Shown in pieces: positions 1-8,374 of a stretch of 64,000 bases of DNA. The DNA lies in NCBI RefSeq assembly GCF_003992255.1, contig NZ_RQVA01000002.1, positions 1-64,000 on the forward strand, given 5' to 3'. Numbering within the stretch: the first letter of the stretch is position 1; every line of letters starts with the position of its first letter. Source of the DNA: F0422 sp003992255. Lineage in GTDB: Bacteria > Bacillota > Negativicutes > Veillonellales > Veillonellaceae. The notes below the pieces were generated by a model. It was not told the origin of the DNA, made no database searches, and worked only from the letters and a program-made list of their open reading frames with translations. A program made the translations under genes and the position numbers.

Positions 1-76
1 AGAAGGCTTACGTTTCGCGATCCGCGAAGGTGGCCATACAGTAGGCGCTGGTGTTGTTACAGCTATCGAAGCATAA
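1..76 (+). CDS. tuf: Elongation factor Tu, C-terminal end (partial)
   Basis: Only the last 24 codons and the TAA stop (74-76) are inside the window; the reading frame starts at base 2. The tail reads EGLRFAIREGGHTVGAGVVT and then AIEA, which is the highly conserved end of domain 3 of bacterial EF-Tu, the GTPase that delivers aminoacyl-tRNA to the ribosome. The gene begins upstream of the window. A strong intrinsic terminator follows 27 nt later, so this is the end of its transcript. Confidence 0.93.
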   Translation, partial: EGLRFAIREGGHTVGAGVVTAIEA

Positions 77-102
77 TTGAATCATAGATTCTAAATTAGA
101 AA

Positions 103-127
103 AGCGACCGCAAGGTCGCTTTTTTTG
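103..127 (+). terminator. Intrinsic terminator of tuf
   Basis: A 7-bp GC-rich stem (103-109 with 114-120) closed by a GCAA tetraloop and followed by a run of seven T. It lies directly behind the tuf stop codon. Confidence 0.9.
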
Positions 128-242
128 TTTTCTTCTAGAATTATAGATGTGTATATAAACTTATATAGTATGGTCGTATAGATTTTGTTGCCATAGACAC
201 AATATAAGTGCTCATTGTATAGTATAATCAAAATACATGAAT

Positions 243-257
243 TGATAATTTTTATCA
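243..257. promoter_or_regulatory. Fur-like operator
   Basis: TGATAATTTTTATCA is a 6-3-6 perfect palindrome. It matches the 7-1-7 Fur box described for Bacillus (TGATAAT-N-ATTATCA) except at one inner position. It lies about 135 bp upstream of the methyltransferase gene in a very AT-rich stretch with several TATAAT-like hexamers. The rest of 128-393 shows no gene. Regulation by a Fur/PerR-type metalloregulator is inference. Confidence 0.4.
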
Positions 258-393
258 TATATAATGTAAGACATATCGTATATAATGATAGTAGTAAGAA
301 TAGTACTAATATTACTATTTCTATTACAACTATTAGTAATAGGAGTATAAACGATATCTATTCCATGAAATAGAAAGTGATAAGGAGGTTTCT

Positions 394-1206
394 ATGAGTA
401 CAATCACAACGATGCCTGTTTCTATGGAAGGCTGGCAAGAGGAGCAACAATCTTGGAATCAAACATCTAAGTTCTTTGTGAATATGCATAAACGTGAGGA
501 TCGCGTCGCGCAAGTAGTGGATTTTGTAGCACGATTGCAAGAATTAGGGATACATCCAGCAGCAGGTGAAACGGCCCTCGATGTAGGCTGTGGTACTGGT
601 GACTATGTGATGGGACTCGCTCGTAATGGGGTGAAAGTAACCGGTGTCGATCTTTCTACTGGCATGCTAGAAGGTGGTAAAGCCATTAGTGAAAGTGAAG
701 GGCTTTCACTAGATTTATGGTTAGGACCATGGTCCGAAGAGGCTCGACAAGCCCTGGGATGGGACAAACAATTTGACTTGGTGTATAGCATTTTCTGCCC
801 CATTATGTCGGATACGGCTAATCTTCACGCCTTGCACAAAGCTAGTCGCAAAAACTGTTTATGCATCATGTTCGCCGATCGTAAAGATGAATATTTAGAT
901 GCTATCTATTCCGAACGATATGGTGTAGGCGTAAGCCCATGGGAATCCATGCTACAAGATTGCTTGAGCACAATCAACGAAATTGGAAAAGATGTGAAAA
1001 TTACCTACAAAACAGTAGAAGAAGTAGAAAACTTAACTGTCGATGAAGCAGTGGACTATTTCTGTATACGAGTACAAAGAAAAGTGGGTGGTGATTTAGA
1101 TGTGATTAAACAAGAAATCCGCGAGTTCTTATCTGCGAAAGCGGTCGATGGGAAATTAGAGAACCACACAACGGATACCATTGCGTGGATTTCATGGCGA
1201 GTTTAA
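394..1206 (+). CDS. Class I SAM-dependent methyltransferase
   Basis: A 270-residue soluble protein with a Rossmann-type methyltransferase core. Motif I LDVGCGTGD lies at residues 62-70, where the glycine-rich loop binds S-adenosylmethionine, and GVDLSTGML at 84-92 supplies the acidic residue that contacts the SAM ribose. The substrate cannot be read from sequence; the first 55 residues (Trp- and Gln-rich) and the C-terminal part are not family-specific. The ATG is fixed by AAGGAGG at 382-388. The gene is monocistronic, between the tuf terminator and its own, and a Fur-like palindrome lies upstream, so a metal-linked role is possible but unproven. Confidence 0.75.
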   Translation: MSTITTMPVSMEGWQEEQQSWNQTSKFFVNMHKREDRVAQVVDFVARLQELGIHPAAGETALDVGCGTGDYVMGLARNGVKVTGVDLSTGMLEGGKAISESEGLSLDLWLGPWSEEARQALGWDKQFDLVYSIFCPIMSDTANLHALHKASRKNCLCIMFADRKDEYLDAIYSERYGVGVSPWESMLQDCLSTINEIGKDVKITYKTVEEVENLTVDEAVDYFCIRVQRKVGGDLDVIKQEIREFLSAKAVDGKLENHTTDTIAWISWRV

Positions 1207-1362
1207 TCTTCTGAACTTGTAAGATATAGAATTTACGGGGCTACCCTAGTATATGCATAATCTATAGGGATATGTACTTTAGCAGTATAAACATAGTGTT
1301 CAAGAATGCTAGATCTATCGCTATAGAGAGAATACATAAACTATATTATCTATATAACAATA

Positions 1363-1407
1363 AAAGACTGTAAACACTTGGGAACACCCTGTGTTTACAG
1401 TCTTTTT
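1363..1407. terminator. Bidirectional terminator between methyltransferase and msrAB
   Basis: A perfect 13-bp stem (1365-1377 with 1391-1403) has an A run on its left and a T run on its right, so it can serve both converging genes. Confidence 0.85.
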
Positions 1408-1482
1408 ATGTTGTCAGTTGCGATGAGCTGTAGTCATGAACGTGAGCCTAAAGACATGCAATATTATAGTATGCTAATATTT

Positions 1483-2451
1483 TTAAGAATCTTGAGATAG
1501 AGCTTCACTACGTTCTACAAACTCACGCAAAGCACCATACCCTTCTGCTTCTAACTCTTCTAAAGGAATAAAGCGTAAAGCCGCGCCGTTGATACAATAC
1601 CGGAGACCTCCCATGGACTGAGGGCCATCTTCAAAGACATGCCCTAAATGAGCATCTCCAATGCGACTGCGTACTTCGATGCGACGATGTCCTAAGCTAT
1701 CGTCTTGGTAGTAACGGATGACATCGCTGTTGATCGGTTGCGCAAAACTAGGCCAGCCACAACCAGAGTTAAACTTTTGGGCAGAGATGAACAGAGGTTC
1801 TCCCGAGGTAATATCAACATAGATACCGGGACGAAACTCATCGGTATATTCATGAGAGAAAGGGCGTTCTGTGGCGCTATGCTGTGTTACAGAGTAGGCT
1901 AAGTCATTGAGCTCTTCTTGCAAAACAGCATCGGATTTGCGTTCGTAGTCGCTTTCATCAATTAAGGGTTCGTATGCTTTAGACACATTGATATGACAGT
2001 AGCCATTCGGATTTTTATCTAAATAATCTTGATGGTACTCTTCGGCTGGATAAAATGACTGTATAGGCAATACCTCGATGGCAAAGGGCTCTTTATAATG
2101 ACTATTGGCACGAGATAACGTAGATTCGATAATGGCCTTGTCGTCAGGATTTTCGTAATACACACCACTTCGATATTGTATACCCACATCATTTCCTTGT
2201 TTATTGATGCTAAAAGGGTCAATAATGCGCAAGAAATATTGTAGTACTTTAGATAGGGAAATGACAGAGGAGTCATAGGTAATTTTGACCGTTTCTACAT
2301 GACCGCTGCCATGGCATACTTCTTCATAATTGGGATTCGGATGGTTACCATTGCTGTAGCCAACCTCTGTATCTATAATCCCAGGAATGCGTTGAAAGTA
2401 GTTTTCAACACCCCAAAAACAACCGCCGCCTAAATAAATCGTATGGTTCAT
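1483..2451 (-). CDS. msrAB: Bifunctional peptide-methionine sulfoxide reductase MsrA/MsrB
   Basis: A 322-residue fusion that reduces both the S and R epimers of methionine sulfoxide in oxidised proteins. The N-terminal MsrA half has the catalytic GGCFWGVE motif with the nucleophilic Cys at residue 11. The C-terminal MsrB half has the SGCGWPSF segment and RYCINGAALRF, which carries the MsrB catalytic Cys. A TTG codon at 2469 is also in frame, but AAGGAG at 2459-2464 is placed correctly only for the ATG at 2451, so the shorter form is chosen. No signal peptide is seen, so it is predicted cytoplasmic. It is transcribed alone and fits oxygen-stress defence in an anaerobe. Confidence 0.93.
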   Translation of the reverse strand: MNHTIYLGGGCFWGVENYFQRIPGIIDTEVGYSNGNHPNPNYEEVCHGSGHVETVKITYDSSVISLSKVLQYFLRIIDPFSINKQGNDVGIQYRSGVYYENPDDKAIIESTLSRANSHYKEPFAIEVLPIQSFYPAEEYHQDYLDKNPNGYCHINVSKAYEPLIDESDYERKSDAVLQEELNDLAYSVTQHSATERPFSHEYTDEFRPGIYVDITSGEPLFISAQKFNSGCGWPSFAQPINSDVIRYYQDDSLGHRRIEVRSRIGDAHLGHVFEDGPQSMGGLRYCINGAALRFIPLEELEAEGYGALREFVERSEALSQDS

Positions 2452-3016
2452 AGTATCACTCCTTTTCAATGTAATATAATTTATGTTAGTGATAATTCAT
2501 AATATATTTTATATGTAGGTTGCTAGCTAAGATACTAGTATTGTATCGATTCCGTATCATCAAATTGTTATACGATAGCTCGTCTTAATTATAGCACGTA
2601 TTCGTATTAGAAATACTGCACGAGGATTGATATATATATGATATAGCCCGTATAAGATACATGGTAGTATCACGAGTTTTAGTCATTATATTGTTAAAAG
2701 ACATGCTTATAAAGGTGAAAGCCACCTGGCTCGTATGGGGCCGAGCAGGTGGCTTTTGTTGTGACAAGTATAGGTGTGTATGGGAAGTCACCCTTGTCAC
2801 GACATATGTAAGTAGTTTGAAAGGTTGGAATACAGGAGTGTTCTCACAATATTCCTGTCGAGTATCACATCGACAAATTTAGTATAGCAGATTAGTAGGA
2901 TTAAGTAAAATAATAATAAAATCTTACTGCTTATAGTGAATAACTATAGTTGACACACTCTATATTTCTGAATGTATCTAAGTGTAAGGACTTGGTACTC
3001 AGAAAGGAGTTTACAT
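2452..3016. other. 565-bp intergenic region with orphan hairpin
   Basis: No convincing gene is present. Open frames on both strands (for example 2661-2882 forward) lack a Shine-Dalgarno site and resemble no family. The region holds a terminator-like hairpin at 2719-2758 that no recognised gene explains. TTGACA at 2950-2955 may be the -35 of the DUF2922 gene, but no well-spaced -10 is obvious. Confidence 0.6.
2719..2758 (+). terminator. Orphan intrinsic terminator-like hairpin
   Basis: GCCACCTG and GCTCG pair with CGAGC and AGGTGGC, with one bulged G, followed by TTTTGTT. No gene precedes it on the plus strand. It may end a small untranslated RNA starting somewhere after about 2590. Confidence 0.6.
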
Positions 3017-3250
3017 ATGGCAACTAGTACAGTGCTTAAAAAAGAATTACATTTAGTGTTTACCGATGCGACGAAGCAAGATGTGGAGATTGTGGTGACA
3101 TTTCCTAAAGAAGGGGTGACCAAAACAGAGATTGACACAGTAGGCCAATTAATGGTGGAAAAAGATGTGATCCGTGGTCGCAAAGATCATCCATTGACTA
3201 GCTTTCAACATGGTACATTAGTAACAACAGAATCTACGATGGTAGAATAA
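3017..3250 (+). CDS. DUF2922 family small protein
   Basis: A 77-residue protein with the pattern KELHLVF...VTFPKEGVTKTEIDTVGQLMVEKDV, which resembles the DUF2922 family of Firmicutes (function unknown). The ATG at 3017 is chosen because AAAGGAG at 3003-3009 precedes it; an in-frame ATG 45 bp upstream has no ribosome site. It is 12 bp from the DUF1659 gene and evidently co-transcribed with it. Such DUF2922/DUF1659 pairs recur in Firmicutes. No signal peptide or membrane segment is seen. Confidence 0.75.
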   Translation: MATSTVLKKELHLVFTDATKQDVEIVVTFPKEGVTKTEIDTVGQLMVEKDVIRGRKDHPLTSFQHGTLVTTESTMVE

Positions 3251-3262
3251 GGAGGAGATTAG

Positions 3263-3466
3263 ATGTCAAACACAATGGTAACGAAATTACAATTACAGTT
3301 TAAAAAAGGGGAAGCCGGTCATGCATTGAAAGTAGCAAATTTTGCATATATCAATGAAGCCGCTAGTGATGATGATATGAAAGCTGTGGGTGAAGCATTA
3401 GGTAAACTCTATGCATACCCATTAACAGGTGTTGTCCGCAACAATGCAATCGCCTTGGAGGCGTAA
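3263..3466 (+). CDS. DUF1659 family small protein
   Basis: A 67-residue protein beginning MSNTMVTKLQLQFKKGEAG and continuing through FAYINEAASDDDMKAVGEAL to VVRNNAIALEA. This follows the DUF1659 pattern (beta strand, then a 'temporal' Asp-rich turn, helix, terminal strand). Function is unknown. GGAGGAG precedes the ATG. It shares an operon with the DUF2922 gene and overlaps the ribosome site of the 23-codon gene that follows. Confidence 0.75.
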   Translation: MSNTMVTKLQLQFKKGEAGHALKVANFAYINEAASDDDMKAVGEALGKLYAYPLTGVVRNNAIALEA

Positions 3467-3467
3467 G

Positions 3468-3539
3468 ATGAACACGCTAGAAAAAGCGTTACAAATTATC
3501 CGTATTGCCGTGATCCTGATTCGATGGTGGAAACGTTAA
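3468..3539 (+). CDS. 23-residue hydrophobic/cationic peptide
   Basis: ATG at 3468 begins one base after the DUF1659 stop. GGAGG at 3457-3461 lies 6 nt before it, inside the end of the previous gene. The product MNTLEKALQIIRIAVILIRW ends WKR: a short amphipathic or membrane-inserting helix with a basic tail. In Bacillales a comparably short YvrJ-type membrane peptide often accompanies DUF1659/DUF2922 genes; this one does not match it by eye. The terminator at 3628 closes the operon. Translation is likely from its ribosome site but unproven. Confidence 0.55.
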   Translation: MNTLEKALQIIRIAVILIRWWKR

Positions 3540-3627
3540 GGTAGGATAAGACCTTTAGACAGGCGTTCCATTGTATAGGAGATACACGAAGAGCAAATAG
3601 TATATGAGAATGGTACCAAGGACTTAT

Positions 3628-3662
3628 CACCACCTTGCCGAATATGGTAAGGTGGTGTTTTT
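3628..3662 (+). terminator. Terminator of the DUF2922-DUF1659 operon
   Basis: A 12-bp stem (3628-3639 with 3646-3657, one G-T pair) followed by TTTTTAT. Confidence 0.88.
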
Positions 3663-3714
3663 ATATGCAAGATACTAGATCAGGTGCGTAAGGGGATATG
3701 CGATACGCAGGCAA

Positions 3715-3749
3715 AGAACCTGAATCATAGGTGCATTGACTCAGGTTCT
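3715..3749 (-). terminator. Possible terminator of the sigma-factor gene
   Basis: A perfect 9-bp inverted repeat (3715-3723 with 3741-3749) lies 52 bp past the end of the minus-strand sigma gene. The T tract on that strand is weak, so the role is uncertain. Confidence 0.4.
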
Positions 3750-3800
3750 AAGACATGGGGTATGGTGAGACAGTATGATAAAATGATTAATTCTGTACGA

Positions 3801-4415
3801 TTATATGCATTGTTGCACTAGAGAAATTGCTTTTTTATATTTTTTATGCATCGCCTGGCGAGAGATCCCGTACTCTTTTGCCAATTGGCTAATGTGTTTC
3901 CCATGATATAAAATATCGATGAGGATACTAGCATAGATAGGATCTATTTGGGGAAGAACCTTTATTAATGCTGCTTGCTGCAAATGATCCAAAGCTTCCT
4001 CTTCGGTGCTGTTCGGAGCGGGAAGCTCGGATAGAGGATCTGACTCCTCTTCGTTTTGGATACACGTGGTCTCGTGGGTCCATTGGGTGCGCATACGTCG
4101 AAATAAATTCATTTCACAATAATGGATACGAGATTTTACAAATCCAGAGAAAGGCACTGTACCTGTTGTATCATATGTTTGTATGGCTTCAAGAAAACAT
4201 TCCCATAAGGTAGCTTCTAATTCACTTTGAATCGTTTGTAGCTGACTGACATGGGAGTATTTTGTAATTAGAGGTACATAGCGGTGACAGAGTACAATTT
4301 TAGCGGACGGATATCCTGTTTGTACTAATATCACGAGCTCTTCATCTGTGTAAGAATCATATCCAAGATCAGGTGTCATGGTATTCAAACATGTGGTAAT
4401 GTATGATGCTTTCAT
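3801..4415 (-). CDS. Sigma-70 family RNA polymerase sigma factor
   Basis: A 204-residue protein with the layout of a small alternative sigma factor. An N-terminal helical part (residues 20-110; TDEELVILVQTGYPSA, then FSGFVKSRIHYCEMNLFRRM) resembles region 2. An acidic linker follows, then a C-terminal helix-turn-helix (HISQLAKEYGISRQAMHKKY, about residues 173-192) resembling region 4. It would direct polymerase to a limited promoter set. It converges on the DUF2922/DUF1659 operon. In Bacillus the SigO/RsoA locus also sits beside a YvrJ peptide gene, so a sigma-controlled small-protein cluster is an attractive but unproven parallel. It could instead be a phage-type or competence-type sigma. 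Confidence 0.65.
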   Translation of the reverse strand: MKASYITTCLNTMTPDLGYDSYTDEELVILVQTGYPSAKIVLCHRYVPLITKYSHVSQLQTIQSELEATLWECFLEAIQTYDTTGTVPFSGFVKSRIHYCEMNLFRRMRTQWTHETTCIQNEEESDPLSELPAPNSTEEEALDHLQQAALIKVLPQIDPIYASILIDILYHGKHISQLAKEYGISRQAMHKKYKKAISLVQQCI

Positions 4416-4919
4416 ACGAACCTACTTTGAAAGATGATATGTCTTACCATACCTACTGATTGTTACATACGTATGTAATTTGTAATATAGCTAACATAGA
4501 ACCAGATATCTGTTAGTTAGAATTATAAATCAAGGAGTATAAAAAGTCACCTTTTAAATTAATAAAAATTGCATAAATATCAAATTGGCATAGAGGCTAG
4601 GAAATCTAGGGGGACTATACTGTTTAGGTCTATATCTATAGGAATAGCGCTATAAAATGAGTATAATGGAGTATTATAAGGAATGTCGGTCCATTTGGTA
4701 GAAAATGATAGAGTATACATGGTGAGTTATATAACGATAGGTAGAAATAAATGTAATTTTTATACTATTTCTATTGGCTAGGAACCTAAAAAGCTGATAC
4801 AATATATTATATAGAAATAGCTAGATATGATATAATGATTTTTTAAAAAGATATAAACAGCATTACGTGTAGTTACTATGAAAGTAGTTCGTATAGAAAT
4901 ATATAAGAAAGGTTTTAGC
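4416..4919. other. 504-bp AT-rich intergenic region
   Basis: A divergent promoter region between the sigma-factor gene and the next methyltransferase. TTGGCT at 4774-4779 and TACAAT at 4798-4803 (18-bp spacer) form a plausible promoter for the downstream gene. No gene or strong hairpin was seen. Confidence 0.5.
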
Positions 4920-6491
4920 ATGAAAGTAAACACAAAAGCAACGATTACAAAAGAAGAAACTGATGCGATTGAACATTTAAAAAACTCCTATGATGAATTA
5001 GTATATCCTTCAAAATCTTTTGGAGTAACCTCTATCAACAGTTTAGAAGCAAAGGCAAAGTTATGGGGCCTAAACCCAGTTCCAGCGAAAGAGGCTCGTG
5101 TCTTAGAACTGGGCTGTTCTATGGGAGGCAATATTATTGGTCAAGCTGTGTATCATCCAGAGGCGTCCTTTGTAGGGGTTGACCTCAGTGGATCTCAAAT
5201 TGAAATCGGTAATGAAATTATTAACGCCATAGACTTAAAAAATATAAAACTTCTGGAACAAGATATTTTAAAAATTGATAAAGAGTTTGGTACATTCGAT
5301 TACATCATTGTCCATGGCATTTGGTCTTGGGTACCAGATGTGGTAAAAGATAAAATTTTAGAAATTTGTAATGTGAATTTATCGGAACGAGGGGTAGCCT
5401 ACGTTTCTTATAATGTATATCCAGGTTGGCATCGATTGGACCAAGTGCGGGAGATGATGCTCTTTGCTACACGATATGATCAGGATATGGATTTATTACC
5501 CCGCACAGAAAAAGGTATTTCCTTCGTACATCATATGAATGAGCTTATCAAAGGCTCTAAGGATGTGGTACCTAAATTAGGTTGGAAAACAGATAGCTTT
5601 GATTCTGCCTTAGATCATAAAACATATTATATTGCGCACGAATATTTAGAGCCTATTAATGACCCTGTATATATAACGGATTTTATTGACCGTGCTAACA
5701 AACATAAATTAGTCTATGTAGCTGATACGGATTTCCAATTGTCTGCTATTACATGGATGAAAAAAGAACGTAGAGAATTAATTGAAGCTATGTCTGGTGG
5801 AGATTGGAATACAAAAGAACAAATTTTAGACTTCTATTTCGATACTCAATTCCGTCGTTCCTTATTATGTCACGAGTCTCAAGCTCATTTACTACGTCAT
5901 AATGAAGAGTTTTTAATTACCACTCTTGATTCCCTGTATTTTGGTATGATCAATAAGGGTAAGGAGCTACAGGATGCAACAAATATGGTAGAACAAGCTA
6001 TTGTTAATCAATGTCGTAAAGGAGAAATGTTCACCGTTGCTGATTGCAAAGCAGATTTAAAACGACTACAAGATGATACAGAGCATGATGATGTGGAATT
6101 ATATAGCATGTTGATTCGTTTCTTATTGTGTGGATTTATTTCACCTGTGACGGAGAAAAAAGAAATCCAAACATTCAAAGAAGGTGTGTCTACGGTATCA
6201 AAAGAGATGGCTAATTATGTACAAACTGTTGTGGATCGAGGTGGATCCAGATTTATTAACATCTCCGATTTGTACAATGACAGCATTACAGGATTTAACT
6301 CTGCTCATGTGCTGATGATGAAACAATTAGAAACGCCAAAAACTTTAGAAGAGCTATACAAAGTAGCTGATGAAATTTTGAAAGTAGATGAAACGAAACC
6401 ATCTGGTGAAGTGGTGGCGTTAAAAGGCCGTACTGTGGTAGATAATACATTAGAGGTTTTAGGTCAACTGGGGTTCTTGCGTAACAATTAG
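4920..6491 (+). CDS. SAM methyltransferase with regulatory-domain C-half
   Basis: A 523-residue protein. Residues about 50-190 form a SAM-binding methyltransferase fold (motif I LELGCSMGGN, then FVGVDLSGSQIEIG). The next block, with YYIAHEYLEP and the following DPVYITDFIDRA, resembles the 'methyltransferase regulatory domain' family (PF10119 type) that often follows such cores; the last third appears helical. Substrate is unknown. An in-frame ATG at 4878 lacks a ribosome site, whereas AGAAAGG at 4906-4912 fits the ATG at 4920. The gene is single, with its own terminator. Confidence 0.7.
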   Translation: MKVNTKATITKEETDAIEHLKNSYDELVYPSKSFGVTSINSLEAKAKLWGLNPVPAKEARVLELGCSMGGNIIGQAVYHPEASFVGVDLSGSQIEIGNEIINAIDLKNIKLLEQDILKIDKEFGTFDYIIVHGIWSWVPDVVKDKILEICNVNLSERGVAYVSYNVYPGWHRLDQVREMMLFATRYDQDMDLLPRTEKGISFVHHMNELIKGSKDVVPKLGWKTDSFDSALDHKTYYIAHEYLEPINDPVYITDFIDRANKHKLVYVADTDFQLSAITWMKKERRELIEAMSGGDWNTKEQILDFYFDTQFRRSLLCHESQAHLLRHNEEFLITTLDSLYFGMINKGKELQDATNMVEQAIVNQCRKGEMFTVADCKADLKRLQDDTEHDDVELYSMLIRFLLCGFISPVTEKKEIQTFKEGVSTVSKEMANYVQTVVDRGGSRFINISDLYNDSITGFNSAHVLMMKQLETPKTLEELYKVADEILKVDETKPSGEVVALKGRTVVDNTLEVLGQLGFLRNN

Positions 6492-6590
6492 AACTATCTG
6501 CGGTCAACTTTGGGACTAGTTACTCCAAAGAATTTCATAACTTCTTTAGCTGTAACTGTATTGGACCTATACATGTATTCATTAAAAAAG

Positions 6591-6632
6591 CTGTACTCCC
6601 ATATCTATGTGACATGGGAGTACAGTTTTTTT
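6591..6632 (+). terminator. Terminator of the methyltransferase gene
   Basis: A perfect 12-bp stem (6591-6602 with 6614-6625) followed by seven T, with an A run on the left. Confidence 0.9.
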
Positions 6633-6681
6633 GTGTTATGAAGGTATCTAGGAGTAGGTAGCAGTATAGTGGTTGATCTAT

Positions 6682-6715
6682 AACAAAGGGGAATCGCATG
6701 GCGACTCCCCTTGTT
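6682..6715 (-). terminator. Terminator of pepD
   Basis: A long stem (6682-6697 with 6701-6715, two mismatches) just past the pepD stop on the minus strand. Only a short T-rich tail follows on that strand. Confidence 0.65.
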
Positions 6716-6722
6716 CATAGTG

Positions 6723-8168
6723 TTATTGTAATTTTTCTAATAAGGTTAATAAGAACTTAGATACGGTTGTGACTGATGGTATATGTAGTCGTTCTTTTGG
6801 TGTATGGGCTCCTAAAATTGTGGGACCAAAGCTCAACATTTGTGTGTTTGGCAATTGTGCTTTTAGTAGGCCGCATTCAAGGCCAGCATGAACGGCTGTT
6901 ACATATGGGTCGACACCGATGACTTCTTTGTAGAGTGCGACAGCTTGTTCTTCTAGTTGGCTACCACGCTCGTACTCCCATGCTGGATAACGACCTTGTT
7001 CCGAAGCGGTAAAGCCATGAAGGGTTGCCAGTGTCATAATGCGATCTCGTAGATATGCTAATTGACTCATTGTCAAGCTGCGAACAGAGATTAACACGTC
7101 GATGTGTGTGGCATGATCTTCTACAATGGCAATGTTATTACTTGTTTCTACGAGGCCGTCTAATTTTTTACTCATTCCAAATACGCCATGTGGGGCTAAA
7201 TACAAGAATTGGAGTAATGCTTGTGATTGTGTAGGTGCGAAGATGGCACTAGGCGTATCGCAAGGGGTGATATGAACTTGGAAATCTGGATCTTGTGGTA
7301 CAAGTTCATGACGAATAATATCGATAGTTTCAGACAGTTGACGTTGCATAGATCCCACGTGTTTGGTTTCACATAAGAAAGTGGCTTCTGCTGTACGTGG
7401 TATTGCATTGTGTTTCGAACCGCCTGCAAAATGACTGATGTAAATAGATGTTGTATGATTTGCTTCATGGAGTAATCGGCCTAAGATTGTTAAGGCATTG
7501 CCAAATTGGCTACCAATTTCGATGCCAGAATGACCACCATGTAATCCATCAACTGCGATGTGAAAGGCTGTTAGATCAGCTGGGGTCGAAACAGGGGAAG
7601 TTTCTAGTGTAAGGTCTAAACGACAACCACCAGCACAAGCGACGATAAATTCATGTTCTTGTTCTGTATCGATGTTGAGTAAATAGGTTCCGTGTAGACG
7701 CTCACCTTTTACGACCATAGCTCCATTCATACCAGTTTCTTCGTTCGTTGTAAATAAGCATTCTAGTGGTCCATGAGGAATCGTTGGGTCATCAAGAACA
7801 GCTAGTGCCATTGCTACAGCGATGCCATTGTCGGCCCCTAATGTGGTTTCGTTGGCGTGTAACCATTCGCCTTCTTCGATAAGTTCAATAGGATCTTTGG
7901 CAAAGTCATGAGTAGAGGTAGCAGATTTTTCTGCCACCATATCGATGTGGCCTTGTAAAATGATTGGAGGATTTTGTTCATAGCCTGGTGTGGCATTAGC
8001 GCGGATGATGACATTGCGCTCTTCATCTTGCTCTGCGTCTAATCCTCTATCTTTTGCAAATTGCATTAAAAAATCACTAATGCCTTGTTCGTTACCAGAT
8101 TCACGAGGAATTTGGCTGATTTGTCGGAACCAATGCATGACATTGGTTGTATATGTTGTGTCTGTCAT
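6723..8168 (-). CDS. pepD: Aminoacyl-histidine dipeptidase (PepD, M20 family)
   Basis: A 481-residue cytosolic metallopeptidase that cleaves Xaa-His and other dipeptides. M20C features are visible: LQGHIDMV with the zinc ligand His74 and catalytic Asp76, GADNG with the bridging Asp113, and TNEETGM with the acidic catalytic pair. The length equals the usual family length. The ATG is preceded by AGAGAGG. It is monocistronic and lies divergently beside the asparaginase gene, so both serve amino-acid scavenging. Confidence 0.92.
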   Translation of the reverse strand: MTDTTYTTNVMHWFRQISQIPRESGNEQGISDFLMQFAKDRGLDAEQDEERNVIIRANATPGYEQNPPIILQGHIDMVAEKSATSTHDFAKDPIELIEEGEWLHANETTLGADNGIAVAMALAVLDDPTIPHGPLECLFTTNEETGMNGAMVVKGERLHGTYLLNIDTEQEHEFIVACAGGCRLDLTLETSPVSTPADLTAFHIAVDGLHGGHSGIEIGSQFGNALTILGRLLHEANHTTSIYISHFAGGSKHNAIPRTAEATFLCETKHVGSMQRQLSETIDIIRHELVPQDPDFQVHITPCDTPSAIFAPTQSQALLQFLYLAPHGVFGMSKKLDGLVETSNNIAIVEDHATHIDVLISVRSLTMSQLAYLRDRIMTLATLHGFTASEQGRYPAWEYERGSQLEEQAVALYKEVIGVDPYVTAVHAGLECGLLKAQLPNTQMLSFGPTILGAHTPKERLHIPSVTTVSKFLLTLLEKLQ

Positions 8169-8335
8169 AGTCTTTACCTCTCTAGTATAATGTATGGTAT
8201 TGATAAATTAACTATACTCTTTTCTAGGAATAGGGTCAATACATGATGTGAAAATATGATGGATACATGTGATGAACGTATGTGCTGTAGGATAGATTTT
8301 TGTAGTATAGGTATAGATACTTTTAAGGACTAGAA

Positions 8336-8344
8336 TGGTATAAT
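8336..8344 (+). promoter_or_regulatory. Extended -10 promoter of the asparaginase gene
   Basis: TGGTATAAT is a TGn-extended -10 hexamer 31 bp before the asparaginase start. No good -35 is visible, as is usual for extended -10 promoters. Confidence 0.5.
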
Positions 8345-8374
8345 AAAGATATTGATGTGCGGGGAGGATACTGT

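Noticed and set aside
2661..2882. A 73-codon gene on the plus strand
   Set aside because: It reads through the terminator hairpin at 2719-2758, has no Shine-Dalgarno site and matches no family.
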